Under the pieces are notes generated by a model. It searched no databases, was not told the origin of the DNA, and saw only the letters and a list, made by a program, of their open reading frames with translations. From Melieria omissa (taxonomy: Eukaryota > Arthropoda > Insecta > Diptera > Ulidiidae): a stretch of DNA of 64,000 bases. Shown piece after piece: positions 44,992 to 56,479 of this stretch (its first letter is position 1; every line of letters starts with the position of its first letter). Made by a program: the position numbers and the translations under genes. The stretch is taken from the NCBI GenBank assembly GCA_963971225.1, contig OZ020270.1:74354432-74418431 (forward strand), given 5' to 3'.

Positions 44992-47893
44992 ATGAAAGCC
45001 AAAAAGCAAGCCTCGGAAGGAACCCACAATGTTGACGACCACAGCAAACGATTCAAGGACCAAGATTTGAGGATATGCACCTGGAATGTCCGGACCCTCT
45101 ATAGGGAAGGTGCCTCTATCCAACTGGCGGAAGCCCTCACGAAATGTAAGGCTGACATCACCGCCATCCAGGAAATGCGATGAACAGGACAAGGTTGCTC
45201 CAAGCGAGCAGACTGCGATATCTACTACAGCTGCCATGGGGAGAAGCGCGAATTTGGCTGCGGATTTGTGGTCAGCAAGAGACTTCGCCACCACGTCTCT
45301 CGGTTCACTCCGGTGAACGAACGGCTGGCTTCGATCCGCATCAAAGCTAAATACTTTAGCATCAGCCTAATTTGCGCGCACGCCCCGACGGAAGAGAAGG
45401 ACGATGCGACCAAGGATGCCTTCTATGCGAAGCTCGAGGACGTATACGACAGGTGCCCGGCCCACGACGTCAAAATTGTCCTCGGGGACTTCAACGCAAA
45501 TGTCGGGCGAGAGGGCATCTTTGGCCCCACAGTCGGGCAGTTCAGCCTCCATGGGACCACTTCGAACAACGGTCCGAGGCTGATCGATTTCGCTGCGGCA
45601 CGAAACATGGTAGTTAGTAGCACCAAATTCCAACACCTCGATATCCACAAGGCCACCTGGTTATCCCCCGATCAATCCACCCGCAACCATATTGAACACA
45701 TTGTGATTGATGGAAGGCATCATTCTAGATGTGCGCACGTTCCGAGGACCCAACATCGACTCGGACCACTACCTTGTTGCAGCCAAGGTACGCATGCGTC
45801 TTTGCGCAGCGAAGACCGCACAACCTAGTTTGCGAAGAAAGCTGGACATAAGTAACCTGCGATCACAAGGGGTAACCGAAGCCTACTCCGCTCAACTCTC
45901 CAACCAGCTCGGTCGCTCCCCCTCTCCACCTGATGACATCGGCGGATTATGGGCTCACTTATCCCACTCTATGCGCGCCGCTGCAGAAAATGTCCTTGGT
46001 TTTCGACGCCCACCACCAAAAAACCAATGGTACGATGAAGAGTGTCGCGCACCCACTGCAGCGAAGAATGCTGCCTACAAGAAGACCCTGCAGTCGGCCG
46101 CCACGCAAGCCATGACAGAAAAATACCGGGAGGAGAGGAAGAAAGAGAGGTGCCTTTTTAGACGCAAGAAACGGGAGCAAGAAAGGCGCGAGCGTGAGGA
46201 AATCGAGGAGTGCAGGAGCAGGAATGACGCCCGAAAATTCTTCCAAGACGTTAAGCGTCTCACGGAAGGATCTAAGCCCGGGGCATCTTCTTGCAGAGAC
46301 GAAAACGGGGATCTGGTTACGGATGCGCAGGGTATGCTGAGGTTGTGGAAGGAGCACTTCACCAAGCTGCTCGCAGGCGACGAAAGGAACAATTCCGCCA
46401 GTGGTGAAGATGTCCAGATGGCACCAATCGACGACGACAGTGTGGATGTGCCACCGCCCAGCCAAGACGAGGTCCGGGTCGCTATCCAGCGACTCAAGAA
46501 CAACAAAGCTGCAGGGCCGGATGGGCTACCAGCTGAATTGTTCAAGGCCGGCGGCGGTGAGCTGATTGGGTGCATGCATCAGCTCATTTGCAAAATATGG
46601 CTGGAGGAACGAATGCCCAACGATTGGAACCTCAGTGCCCTTTGTCCTGTCCTGAAGAAAGGCGACCCAACAATATGCGCCAACTACAGGGGTATCAGCC
46701 TACTTCCCATTGCATACAAGGTCCTGACGAGCGTACTATGTGAAAGATTAAAGCCACTCGCCAAGGCGCTGATTGGACCTTATCAGTGCGGCTTTAGACC
46801 TGGTAAGTCCACCATCGACCAGATATTCACTCTACGCCAAATCCTGGAGAAGACCCATGAGAACCAAATCGATACACACCATCTCTTCATCGGTTACAAG
46901 GCAGCATTCGATAGCCCGATAAGGGATCGCCTATATGCCGCATTGTCTGAACTTGGTATCCCTGCAAAGCTCGTTAGACTTTGCAGAGCGACGTTGAGCA
47001 ATACGCGCAGCTCCGTCAAGGTTGGAAGTGACCTCTCCGACCCCTTTGATACCGTTCGAGGTTTCAGACAGGGCGATCCTTTGTCCTGCGACCTCTTCAA
47101 CTTCACCATGGAGAGTGTTCTGCACAAGGCCGGTGTACATCGTAATGGCACAATTTTCAACAAAAGTGTCCAGCTCCTTGCTTACGCTGATGATATTGAT
47201 GTCATCGGACGTAACAAGCGAGATGTCACCGCTGCCTTTGCGGCTATCGAAAGAGAATCTGCCAAAATGGGTCTGGTGGTAAATGAGGGCAAGACGAAGT
47301 ATATGCTGTCTACACGCAGGGACTCGCAGCGGCTAGGGTCTCACGTCGAGGCCGACAGGTATGCTTTTGAAGTTGTCAAGGAATTCGTCTACCTTGGCAC
47401 CGCCATCAACAGCAGCAATGATGTCAGTCTGGAGATAAAGCGAAGGATAACTCTTGCCAACAGGTGCTACTACGGTCTCGGTAGGCAATTGAGAAGTAGA
47501 GACCTCTCTCGACCGACAAAACTTTCCCTCTATAGGACGCTTATCTTGCCCGTGCTCCTCTATGGCGCTGAAGCATGGACAATGACACGAGACGACATAG
47601 CGGCCCTTGGAGTGTTCGAGAGGAAGGTACTTCGCAAAATCTTCGGCCCTGTGCGTGTTGGTGACGACTACCGTATACGAACCAATAACGAGCTGTATGA
47701 GCTGTATAAAGACATGGACGTAGCGCAGCGAATAAACATCCAGCGGCTACGCTGGCTCGGTCATGTCTGCCGCATGGACGACGAGGCTACGGCGAAAAAG
47801 GTGTTGCGATGGTTGGAGGTCGACGGCGAAGAGGGAGGCCGTGTCTCCGGTGGAAGGACCAAGTGGAAGAGGCCCTGGTATCTCTTGGTGTGA
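44992..47893 (+). pseudogene. RTE-type endonuclease-reverse transcriptase, inactivated
   Basis: From MKAKKQASEGTHNVDDHSK (44992) the APE endonuclease domain follows: ICTWNVRTL, IQEM, then a TGA at 45181-45183 in place of the usual Trp; the frame then continues to HAPTEEKDDATKDAF, VLGDFNANVGREG and RNHIEHIVIDG. A frameshift near 45725 leads to the RT frame (to 47893). Blocks: NNKAAGPDGLPAELFKAGG, NYRGISLLPIAYKVL, motif A written LFIGYKAAFDS where the catalytic Asp is expected at the Gly, motif B RGFRQGDPLSCDLF and motif C LAYADDIDVIG. After LRWLGHVCRMDDEA a 4-nt deletion near 47806 shifts the natural C-terminus. About 960 codons in all. The enzyme would nick the target and reverse-transcribe its RNA; this copy cannot. 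Confidence 0.9.
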
Positions 47894-47998
47894 CCAACTG
47901 GAGAAGGCGCGCGCGAAGCAGAGGCGCCTGGAGAGAAGTTTTGCGGCAGGCCGTAACCCGATAACGGGTTGTTATGGCCAGTTAAGTAAGTAAGTAAG

Positions 47999-48261
47999 GC
48001 TACGCTGGCTGGGTCATGTCTGCCGCATGGACGACGAAGCTCCGGCGAAAAAGGTGTTCGATGCAATGGTTGGAGGTCGACGGCGAAGAGGGAGGCCGTG
48101 TCTCCGGTGGAAGGACCAAGTGGAAGAGGCCCTGGTATCTCTTGGTGTGACCAACTGGAGAAGGCGCGCGCGAAGCAGAGGCGCCTGGAGAAAAGTTTTG
48201 CGGCAGGCCGTAACCCGATAACGGGTTGTTATGGCCAGTTAAGTAAGTAAGTAAGTAAGTG
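47999..48261 (+). repeat. Tandem second copy of the RTE 3' end
   Basis: The segment begins GCTACGCTGGCTGGGTCATG, matching 47746 onward, and runs to the TAAG tail. Here the frame is intact to the natural C-terminus (MVGGRRRRGRPCLRWKDQV ... WRKVLRQAVTR), unlike the first copy. Both copies lie between one pair of target duplications. Confidence 0.9.
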
Positions 48262-48429
48262 CCAGGCTGCTCGTGGCGGTCATTTGAATGATGTCATATT
48301 CCATTACTAATGGCACAAACCAAATATTATTTTGATAATAAAGTTTCATCAAAATTCAAATTTTAATTGATTTTTTTTTGTATTTTTTTTTACTTTATTT
48401 CCTTTTTCGGCTCATGATGAAAAACCCTG

Positions 48430-48581
48430 TGTAAAACAACAAAATTTTGTACGCATGTATATCTTTGAAATTTCATAAAAGTAGGAGAACAAGGTTGAGA
48501 ACTTATGAGAACTAACGATGAGATTGATTTATTTAGCCCATTGATTTATAATTTGCGAGCAAAGCCGCGGGGCCCTGCTAG
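48430..48581 (+). mobile_element. Helitron 3' end remnant
   Basis: The sequence ends GCAAAGCCGCGGGGCCCTG then CTAG at 48578-48581 followed by T, matching the ends at 9429 and 59856. No 5' terminus is visible; it is truncated near the mariner end at about 48428. Confidence 0.6.
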
Positions 48582-50145
48582 TTGTGGAATGAAAATTTTT
48601 TTAATATAAGTATAAAAGTATAGATCTACCGTGTAAAGCCAGGGATAACTGGTAGTATTTCTTACATTCCAGGAATTTAGTGAAATTTTGGAAGCTCAAA
48701 AAAGTAAAAAAAACATTGTCTTTTAAATAGAATTCATTTCTTAACTTGAAATCCACAAAACAAACAGATTTGCGGCTAACAAAATATTCTGATCAAAAAT
48801 CTCACAAGCGTTGAATAGAAAATCAATTGTCAGACTTTCGTCAGAATAGGGCTGTAAAATAAAAAGGATATATTTCATTTTCATTTTTTTTGAAAAAATA
48901 CTCGCATTGGGGGTAGGTTATTATTGTTTTAAGTAGTTTGAAACGGTGTATTGAACAAATTTCAGTTTTTAAGGATGGTGCAAAAAACTAATTGAATTAA
49001 AAAATTAAAATTGAAAGAGTTTGTTTTAAACATAAAAAGCGTTTGATTGCTTGAAGCGTGCTAATTGCTTGACCACCCACTGTATTTGTTTGATATCTGC
49101 GTAGAGTGCGTTGATGCGTACAAAGCGTGTTGTATAGTCGGGCCTTAATATTGACGCACTCTTTCTCTCTCCACCGCTTTCTTTGCTGACTGTTACTCAC
49201 CCGTTACGATTTTATGCTTTGGTTGTTGGGGTTTACCGCATGTTGCCGCCCCTTTCCGTTCCGGCACGAGCGAGGCCCATAGGGCCCTTGTCCTTCCATA
49301 CTGCCCTCTTCAGCGCCGCCTATAACAATAACAAAGCCTTATTGCTGCTTACATGTGTGCATAATTTCGTTTTGGATGCGCGAGCGGCGCGAGTGCCATG
49401 GGGAAGCAGACAACATGCGTTGCGATGTTGACGACGATACGCTTTTCAGTGGGTTTTGCTACAAACTACAAACACACCTCCGCGCCCGCTAAAAGAATTG
49501 TGAAAATAACGAAAACTCAAAAGTAGCACGCAACAAAATGAAACGCGTACATATTTAAAAAGTACACGAATATGTAACGACAAAACGATAGTGACAATAT
49601 TCAATAAAAACACAAAAAGTGGACAAAAACCGGTGTTGTTTGGAATGGACAATGTCCAATAAAATCAAAAAGAAAAAGCAACAAGGCAGCAACTAAGTGT
49701 TTTTGTGGTATTTTGTTTTGATTGTTTGGTTAGTTAAGAAATTATAATAAAGTGAATAGCAGGTGATTGACAAAATTATCCAACGATTGGGAAATAGAGT
49801 AGCAAAGTGTAATAAAAAACTAAAAAGTAATAACATTTGCGGACATCCGCTAACACTGCATTGTTGCCGTACACATAGTAATCGGCATTGAAAAAAATTA
49901 AAACTATAAATACGATGTGCACGATAGTCAGTGTCAGTGCTGGGGTTGATATCAGTATCAGTATCGATGCAGCTGCATCGTGTATGAGCAGTAAACAAAA
50001 CTGCAGGAAGTTACAAACGCACACGTACATAGCCTAACTTTTGACTGCGTTGCGCCCGATGTTAGTCGATAACGTACTAAGCATTGTCAACCAAATTTCG
50101 AGTAGTAGTGAAAGTGCCATACACACCACAATATAAAGAGAATTA
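48582..50145. other. Possible single-copy host DNA, no gene defined
   Basis: Sequence around 49140-50110 lacks repeat ends and is less AT-rich in places. There are CT-rich tracts (49152-49178) and a mirror-like run of TATCAGTATCAGTATCGATG at 49950. Short frames are not convincing. It could be upstream or 5' untranslated DNA of a host gene; I cannot name one. Confidence 0.3.
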
Positions 50146-50891
50146 GGGCCGTTTTCTCAACTTACCTTTAACTTTAAAGTTCACTTTATCGGGCCAATAA
50201 ACGCATTTTCGTTTTCTCAAACGCTTGTTAAGCTAACGGCCCGATAAAACTTACTGGTCAGATTGAGTACCTGTTAAACTTTAAAGTGAACTATAAATGG
50301 AAGTGGTGCCAAGTACATGCATATGTTTGTTTACAAACAAAAAACAGCTGGCTATGAAATAATAATTTGAAATGAAATTTGAATTTGAGATCTTTCGGTA
50401 TGGAAAATGGGAGTGTTTTTTATGTTCATGCACTGGAAGACGCTTTTAAAGGTACGGAGTCGTAAAATGCGGCAAATAGAACATATAACAGCCGATTGGA
50501 ATATTTCACTACTTTGCACTGCTGACATTTCCAATCGCTGCTGGGCCACCACTTATGCGATACGTCTCGCTCTTCTCCGCTGCAAGTTCCAGCTTGGACT
50601 TGCGATTCAAGCTGTCGAACCTGTCCCTCAACGATTTCCAACGACACGCGACACGCCTGTTTTGGCAATAAAAGCATTAGCAAAGATTTTGCCAGAAACA
50701 ATTTTTTTCCTTCATAAATAATTATAATTTTTCAAAAACAGACCAGAGATGCCAAAAACTCAGACTTGTTAAATTTATATTTATCAGGCAGTTGAGAAAA
50801 CGAAAATAGTTACCGGGCACTTTAAAGTGAGGACTAACTTATTGGCCCGACAGGTAGAGGTCATTTTATCGGTTAGTTGAGAAAACGGCCC
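50146..50891. mobile_element. Harbinger-like MITE (746 bp)
   Basis: GGGCCGTTTTCTCAAC (50146) is inverted at 50875-50891 (GTTGAGAAAACGGCCC), next to TTA on the left and TTT on the right. G-rich ends with a 3-bp TTA-like duplication suit PIF/Harbinger. Inner copies of GTTTTCTCAA occur at 50212 and 50790. A plus-strand frame at 50400-50450 reads MENGSVFYVHALEDAFK before a GTACGG that could be a splice donor, so it may retain part of a gene. Confidence 0.65.
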
Positions 50892-51639
50892 TTTTAGTCG
50901 AAACGTAAACGAACAATTTTGCCCCTTTGCCACAACAAAATTTGCCATTAAATTTACAGTACAATTTGGGTTGTTGACCTGTCCTCCGTTTTAAGGGAAT
51001 CTACACATTTCAATTGGCCCATAGGCTTACTATACAAGTTTTTAACTCATTGTTCATCCAGTTGAATTTTGAGTTTTAAAAACTGAAAGTTTTATTTAAT
51101 TATTTATCTTATCTTAATCCACTCGTTTCGCTGTCATATTTTGATTTGCCGACAGTTGAAAGATATTTGTAGAATTATTTTTGATTTTAAGTTCGATCTC
51201 AATTAGATACTTTACTCAAGTTTCTTTTTCGGGCTATATTTCTAAAATCATCTCTTAGCGGAGGTTTTTTTTCGGAAGTTAATCAACAATTCAAAATTCA
51301 TATAAGTAGCTTCAGCGGTTTGGGCTCGCTGATTTCACTGTGCAAGTCGAAACATGGGGGTATACTGAGTTGAGATCCACCAGCCGTTTGGCTGGATTGG
51401 CTCTAGTTTAAGAGAAATCCGACTTTGAATTTTGCTCATTTTAGTCGAGTTCGTCGCTTAAGTCTTCGAACGTTTAAATGCTAATTGGTCCTAAATCGTT
51501 CCGAATATCGCCTTACTCTCTTCGGCAAGTTTGTAGATATTTTAACGACCAACAAATTTGCTTCAGTCACCAATCCAAAAAAAATACATTCAAACTGTGT
51601 TTTCCACAAAAATCTCCCAAAAACCCCACTTTCGTCGAG

Positions 51640-51760
51640 GCATAAAAACAGTATAGAGAACCCTCGTGAAAAAAATAAATGAGTATGCTTTATATAGAGG
51701 GTTGGTTCCTGCATCTAACAAACTAAAAAGTTTGCCTGGAAAACGCCCATAAGATATTAA
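51640..51760. repeat. Partial copy of the 54784-55316 MITE end
   Basis: AACAAACTAAAAAGTTTGCC, GGAAAACGCC and CCCTCGTGAAAAAAATAA appear in the same order as in the arms of the MITE at 54784-55316. Only one arm is present. Confidence 0.55.
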
Positions 51761-51779
51761 GATTGGGTAGCGGGAGTCG

Positions 51780-52950
51780 AGCACCACCTGCCCGAGACAC
51801 TGCGTCCAGTGTTGAACTATTGTGTCACGTCCCTTTATCTTAATGGAGGAGTTCGTATCCTCCGATGTTATCCAGGAACTCCTTTATTTTCCTTAGATCA
51901 AATTCAGACAGATCCTTTATCTGTACCAGTTCCCTTCCCAGTACCCGCTTTGTTACGTGTATGAGGGCGTGACATTCCGTTATGATGTGTACAGAAATCT
52001 CCTCGTCTTCCATAAAAAATCTGCATAGTTCTTTGTCCGTGGTTCTCAGTCGCGCTCTATGCATATTTAGCAGACAGTGTCCGCTTAGGATCCCCGTCAT
52101 GAATCTAAGCTCTGCTCGGCTTAGTTCCAAGAGGAAGTTAGATTTCTAAGAAGAGCTTGGAACAGCATTGTCCCACTGTGTTCGACCATTTGTGGTTAGC
52201 TCGATTTAGAAATTCCTGTTTTACACAATGTCTGTAATGAGTCTTGCTAACACTTATGATTGGTTCAGGTCCGTAGGGCCATCCTTTGCCAATCTGTCCG
52301 CCTCCTCATTACCATCGTGTCCACAGTGCGCAGGTACCCAGTGTATTATCACTTGGTTATCCTTGGAAAGGTCTTGGAGGACATCTACTGTCTCCCAGAC
52401 CAGTTCAGAGTCAAATGACTTCGAGTTCAGAGCTTGATTGCAGCCTGACTGTCAGACATTATGAATATCCTCTTCCTTTCAAAGTTGAGTATTAGCCTAG
52501 GCGTATACGGAGACGCATGCCGCGCAACACAGCACAGGGCAGCGTAACGCAAATTAAGCTGTGTTACGGAGCAAATGTTTGAACAGCGTATACGAATCTC
52601 GGAAAACCAGCACACGTGTTCCGTATTCATTCCATAAACCCAGTAATATGAGTTATTTGTCTGAATCAGACTTTGAAATATAACCTATATAATATAATTT
52701 GAGTGTAATATGGGCAACGCAACGCAGTTGTGCGCAGGCACGTCTCTCCACCGCACGCGACTATGTCGCTGTATACGCTGTCATATGGTACTGCATTATT
52801 TACAAAAAATTGAACTACGCTGAGCTGTGCTGCGTGTGCGGCCTGCGTGTCCGTATACGCCTAGGCTTAGTATTGTCCTGGCACATTCATAAATGGCATA
52901 GACCTCAGCCTGGAAGACTGTGGCCTTGTCCCCAAGACTGACTGAAAGTT
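51780..52950 (-). pseudogene. LINE RNase H and C-terminal zinc region (R1/LOA/I type), interrupted
   Basis: From 52930 on the minus strand: SVSLGDKATVFQAEVYAIYE carries the second RNase H acidic residue, then a 375-bp MITE interrupts. Beyond it come FERKRIFIMSDSQAAIKL (third Asp), a frameshift, IHWVPAHCGHDGNEEADRLA (last catalytic block), then a break, and from 52130 LRFMTGILSGHCLLNMHRA, LCRFFMEDEEISVHIITEC and HVTKRVLGRELVQIKDLS to 51840. This order is the end of ORF2 in RNase H-bearing LINEs. The reverse transcriptase is not present. It is a 5'-truncated dead copy. Confidence 0.8.
52494..52868. mobile_element. 375-bp MITE with 20-bp inverted ends in the LINE
   Basis: AGCCTAGGCGTATACGGA at 52494 is inverted at 52851-52867. 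AGTATT flanks it at 52488-52493 and 52869-52874, and the split LINE frame (ARTIL...NFERKR) joins across it. Interior words GTATACGC and CTGTG(C/T)T are repeated. Superfamily uncertain. Confidence 0.8.
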
Positions 52951-53479
52951 GGGAGCTAGAGCTTGTGCTGGGTTAAAATTCCCGAAATGCTAATACAATT
53001 TTAAGCATTAGTCAATTAATATTTTCAATATTTTCTTATATTTAAAAACATTGCAAACGAGGTGGCCAGGAAAGTCCTCTTGCAAAACCGATTACTTTTG
53101 TCACAAAGTCTGTCACAAATGCACGCTACCAACTGCAGCAAGTGTCAAATGTACACCACGCGGACTACCCTCGTTGCATTTCCGCGGAAGTTCGGTCTTT
53201 CTATTTCCAACTCTCGAGCAGATCGGTCGACAAATAAGGACCATAAAATATATATTCTACTTCGGTATTGAAGTGCAAAAATTCAGTGAGTGAATTGTGA
53301 TATAGCCCCAATTGGGAAACAAAACAAAATTAAAACAAAAAAAAAACATTTTGGGAAGCGCTACCACGGTAAAATAAAAGTGGAAAGGGGGCATTACAAT
53401 CATCGCCCTGTTCACAGGATCGCAAGTTGACGGTATAGCCGTCGCGGTATTCGCAGAGAATTTTAAGTGCAGCATACGT

Positions 53480-53748
53480 ACATCTTAATCGGTAAGAGTC
53501 TAATTTGTTGTCCATTTTGCCAAGCGCAATTAGTTTTCTACATGCAAATAAATTTGCAGTGCATTAGGTATTTTCATTTGCGGTGCGGTTTGTGCTGGCC
53601 GCATGGCCGTGGCTGTAACCGGAGAGCAAAATTTAAGAAGAAGAAGGACCACCCTAAAAAGAACTCCAACTATGCATCATCTCATCAGATTGTGAACTCC
53701 GCCGACGAAAATAACCTAGCTCCATCTTCAATCTCGCCATCGGCTTAA
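53480..53748 (+). CDS. Possible terminal exon of an unrecognised host gene
   Basis: A CAG at about 53557-53559 (AAATTTGCAG) could be a splice acceptor. The frame after it reads RYFHLRCGLCWPHGRGCNR, then AKFKKKKDHPKKNSNYASS and NLAPSSISPSA before TAA at 53746-53748. The Cys/His-rich start and basic-serine tail look like coding sequence, and no repeat ends surround it. A second frame (ALGIFICGAVCAGRMAVAV) is also open over part of the stretch. I do not recognise the protein, and no homology supports it. The next 300 bp are AT-rich and could be a 3' untranslated region. Chance openness is a real alternative. Confidence 0.3.
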
Positions 53749-54113
53749 TTTAAACTCCACCACTGTGCCTCGGGACTAAACGTTATTAATTACCATTCGC
53801 CAAACTTCATTATGCCATGTCACTATAACCACTCTCAGGAAATTTGTTTGTAAATTATATTTTATATATTTACTAAATCCTTATCTTAACTATCTTAAAC
53901 TTAATCCTAAACTTAAATATTACAGTTCTTAAATCAAAAAAAAATGTAAAGTCTTGGCTATTGCACTATTTTTTTTAGTTCTATGTTTATGTACATAATT
54001 ATCATTAGCTTATCATTTTCCCTTTTGTAACTTAATTCGTAATTTGGTCTAAATTGACATTCGAGAGAAATGAATAGAGAGGCGAATATGTGCCAATAAC
54101 ATTTTTTTTCCAG

Positions 54114-54176
54114 CTCCGCAACATAAGCTTCGACTCAGCTGGAGGCCTTCATCTGATCGCGCTGCCGAATTCCTAT
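54114..54176 (+). CDS. Candidate 63-bp internal exon (LRNISFDSAGG...)
   Basis: A long pyrimidine tract ending TTTTTTTTCCAG at 54113 is followed by 63 open bases and then GTAAGT at 54177, so both splice sites are close to consensus. The exon would encode exactly 21 codons, LRNISFDSAGGLHLIALPNS plus Tyr, and would keep phase. It is less AT-rich than its surroundings. I do not recognise the protein. It could belong to the same host gene as the candidate at 56480. Cassette-sized exons of this kind are common in flies; only transcript data can settle it. Confidence 0.45.
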
Positions 54177-54783
54177 GTAAGTTGCTTTCTCTTTTCTCTT
54201 TGTTTCCATTGTGCATATTTCCGCCTAATTGTTGTTTTCTCATACGGTTTGTCAACCAACTACATAAATGCATACACAAACAAGTTGCCATCCCGTATAT
54301 ACATTTCTCTCGCGCAACATTTGCTATGCAACTTGCATTCACTTGCTTAGATACATTTACGTTTATACCATTTGCTTTTACATTTATACCACTTGAAATT
54401 CCTATGCATATTTCTGACGCAGTTCAATGATTTTATATGGTTATAATGATTTACATTAAAATGAATTGTTAATTTGAAAAACTATAAATGGTCTGAAAGT
54501 TACATCATCTTATGAAAGTCATGGCAGGGCGGGTGTAGAGCAGCACAATAAATGTAACTGCGCTGCATGTGTCGGCAACATGTCGCTAAAAGGTATGTGT
54601 AAGCAAGGTTGATAGAAAACAAGGTTACGACATCAATGACAGGAAATTTGAAGTTTTCACCAGTGACGTAGTACGAATTGTTTCAAATTGTCAAGGAACA
54701 GTGGGACGAGTACGACCTTTTACAAAATCAATATTTCCAAAAAAAAAGATTATATGAAGTGCATATGAAGTTATTTAGAACAG

Positions 54784-55316
54784 GTGCAGAATAGCGTACC
54801 CTCGTGAAAAAAAAACAATGAAAATTTGGCTATATAGAACTTGTTTTTGTGAATGTAACAAACTAAAAATTTTGCTGGGGAAACGCCTACCAAAGGTATT
54901 TCAAATGTTCTATATTTCATTGTGAAGAGAATTCCGTAGAGAATATATGGTGACAAATTTATTATATCTTTATTATGGTTTTTTTCGAGAAAAAAAATCG
55001 AATTTTGTAAATTTTATAAAAAAATAATAACTTTTTGCTTATAATTTTTTACTCGTACATATAAAGTATATAATGTGGTACATCAAAATAAAGGCATGAA
55101 AAATACCTTACGTTTGATACCCATATCGATATATAAAATATAAATCGATTGAAAATTGAATGAGTTATTTTGATAACAGTTTTGAACTTTGACTCCGTGC
55201 CACGCCTTTGGTAGGCGTTTCCCCAGCAAAATTTTTAGTTTGTTAGACTCAGGAGCCAAACTTCTTTGTATAAGCATACTTATTAATTTTTTTCACGAGG
55301 GTACGCTATTCTGCAC
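54784..55316. mobile_element. Long-TIR MITE (533 bp)
   Basis: GTGCAGAATAGCGTACCCTC at 54784 is inverted at 55297-55316. The inverted arms continue for about 130 bp through CGTGAAAAAAA, AACAAACTAAAAATTTTGCT and GGGGAAACGCCTACCAAAGG. The AT-rich centre holds no gene. No clear target duplication. Confidence 0.8.
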
Positions 55317-56479
55317 TTAAGCCAGTTATTTATTTCGTTTAATTGTATTTAATATATACACATACATACTCAGATATCAATTGCTTAAAGGAATTTAGAT
55401 AGAGGTTAGGTAAATTTGGCCTCTCTGTGTTACCAATATAACTCTCTTGCTATTCAATAAAATTATATGTATATATTTTATTCAAAATACTATTTTTCAA
55501 TATTTAATATCAATTCATATTTTAATAGCTTCATCAATATTATTTTTAAAATTAAAAACGATCAGGTTTTCTGTAAATGATTCCCATTTTAACTTGGAAA
55601 ATAGTCCTCCTCATCGAATTCTTTTAGTAATGAAATTGATACTGTCGCGTCCACAAAAGTTCCCAAATGCGTCTTTTGAGAACCTTAAAAAATGCACCGC
55701 GTGTGGATCTGCGGATTACTGAAAATTTGTGAAAATCGTATTAAATATTAATAACGCAACATATGGCACAACAATCACGAATATTTAAATTCACAAATTA
55801 CTCACATGCTCTTTTTTGTATTATTTTGCCAACATTTGCCCACTTCATTGTTTACGTTTTGTTTTCTATCAAAAACTCATTACAATTGTTGCAAACCGTT
55901 TTCACGAAAACGTTCACTATTGCATTTTGTATTATTCCAAAGATTCCACACCGTGTTGGTCAAATTTTCGCGTTAAATAGTAACAAAATTCAAAAAATGC
56001 CGTTGGCCAATCAAATTTTTCATAACAAATGAAAATAATTTTAAGGTGCCCAATTGACACAGGATTCAAATTTAATTTTTATTTTTTTTCCAAGATGAGG
56101 AAAAATACAAGGAGAAGCAAGATTTAGTTTTAGCAAAATTCTGCACATGTCATTGCAGAATTGGCAGCTATTCATTAAACTGTCAAAAAATATGTATATA
56201 AACGTGTTTTCGCTCTTAAAAAGAAATATACGTACGAATAATAAAAATAAACTATTACACTCTGAAATGGTCACCTTATAAATTTTCACCAGTGACGTCA
56301 TCAGCCGGATGTCGTAATCTTTATTTTATCATTCTTGTGTGTAAGTGTTTGAGGGCGTTCGAATTGCATCGTCATAGCCTATAATACGTTTTTAAGTCTA
56401 CGTTCTTGGTAAATATAACCTTTTTTTATTATCGTGTGCATAATTTTTTGTCTTTCTCTCCCTCTCGTTCTACTCCTAG
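55317..56479. other. AT-rich spacer, possibly intronic
   Basis: No family is recognised. A partial motif CTGTCGCGTCCAC at 55645 resembles the GTCGCGTCCGT word of the 17725-23429 element. The last 60 bp are strongly pyrimidine-rich and lead into the AG of the candidate exon at 56480. Confidence 0.4.

Larger units (their letters stand above)
44753..48261 (+). mobile_element. RTE-clade LINE with duplicated 3' end and (TAAG)n tail
   Basis: Perfect 10-bp duplications CCAGGCTGCT flank it at 44743-44752 and 48262-48271, inside a mariner gene. It has a 5' region of about 240 bp, one long coding region, and a 3' end finishing in GTTAAGTAAGTAAG at about 47998. A second copy of the last ~250 bp follows head-to-tail (47999-48261), also with a TAAG tail, before the right duplication. 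A single endonuclease-RT frame and a short tetranucleotide tail are typical of the RTE clade. Confidence 0.9.

Noticed and set aside
45959..46575. Minus-strand frames of about 166 codons
   Set aside because: They are antisense shadows of the RTE reverse transcriptase coding region.
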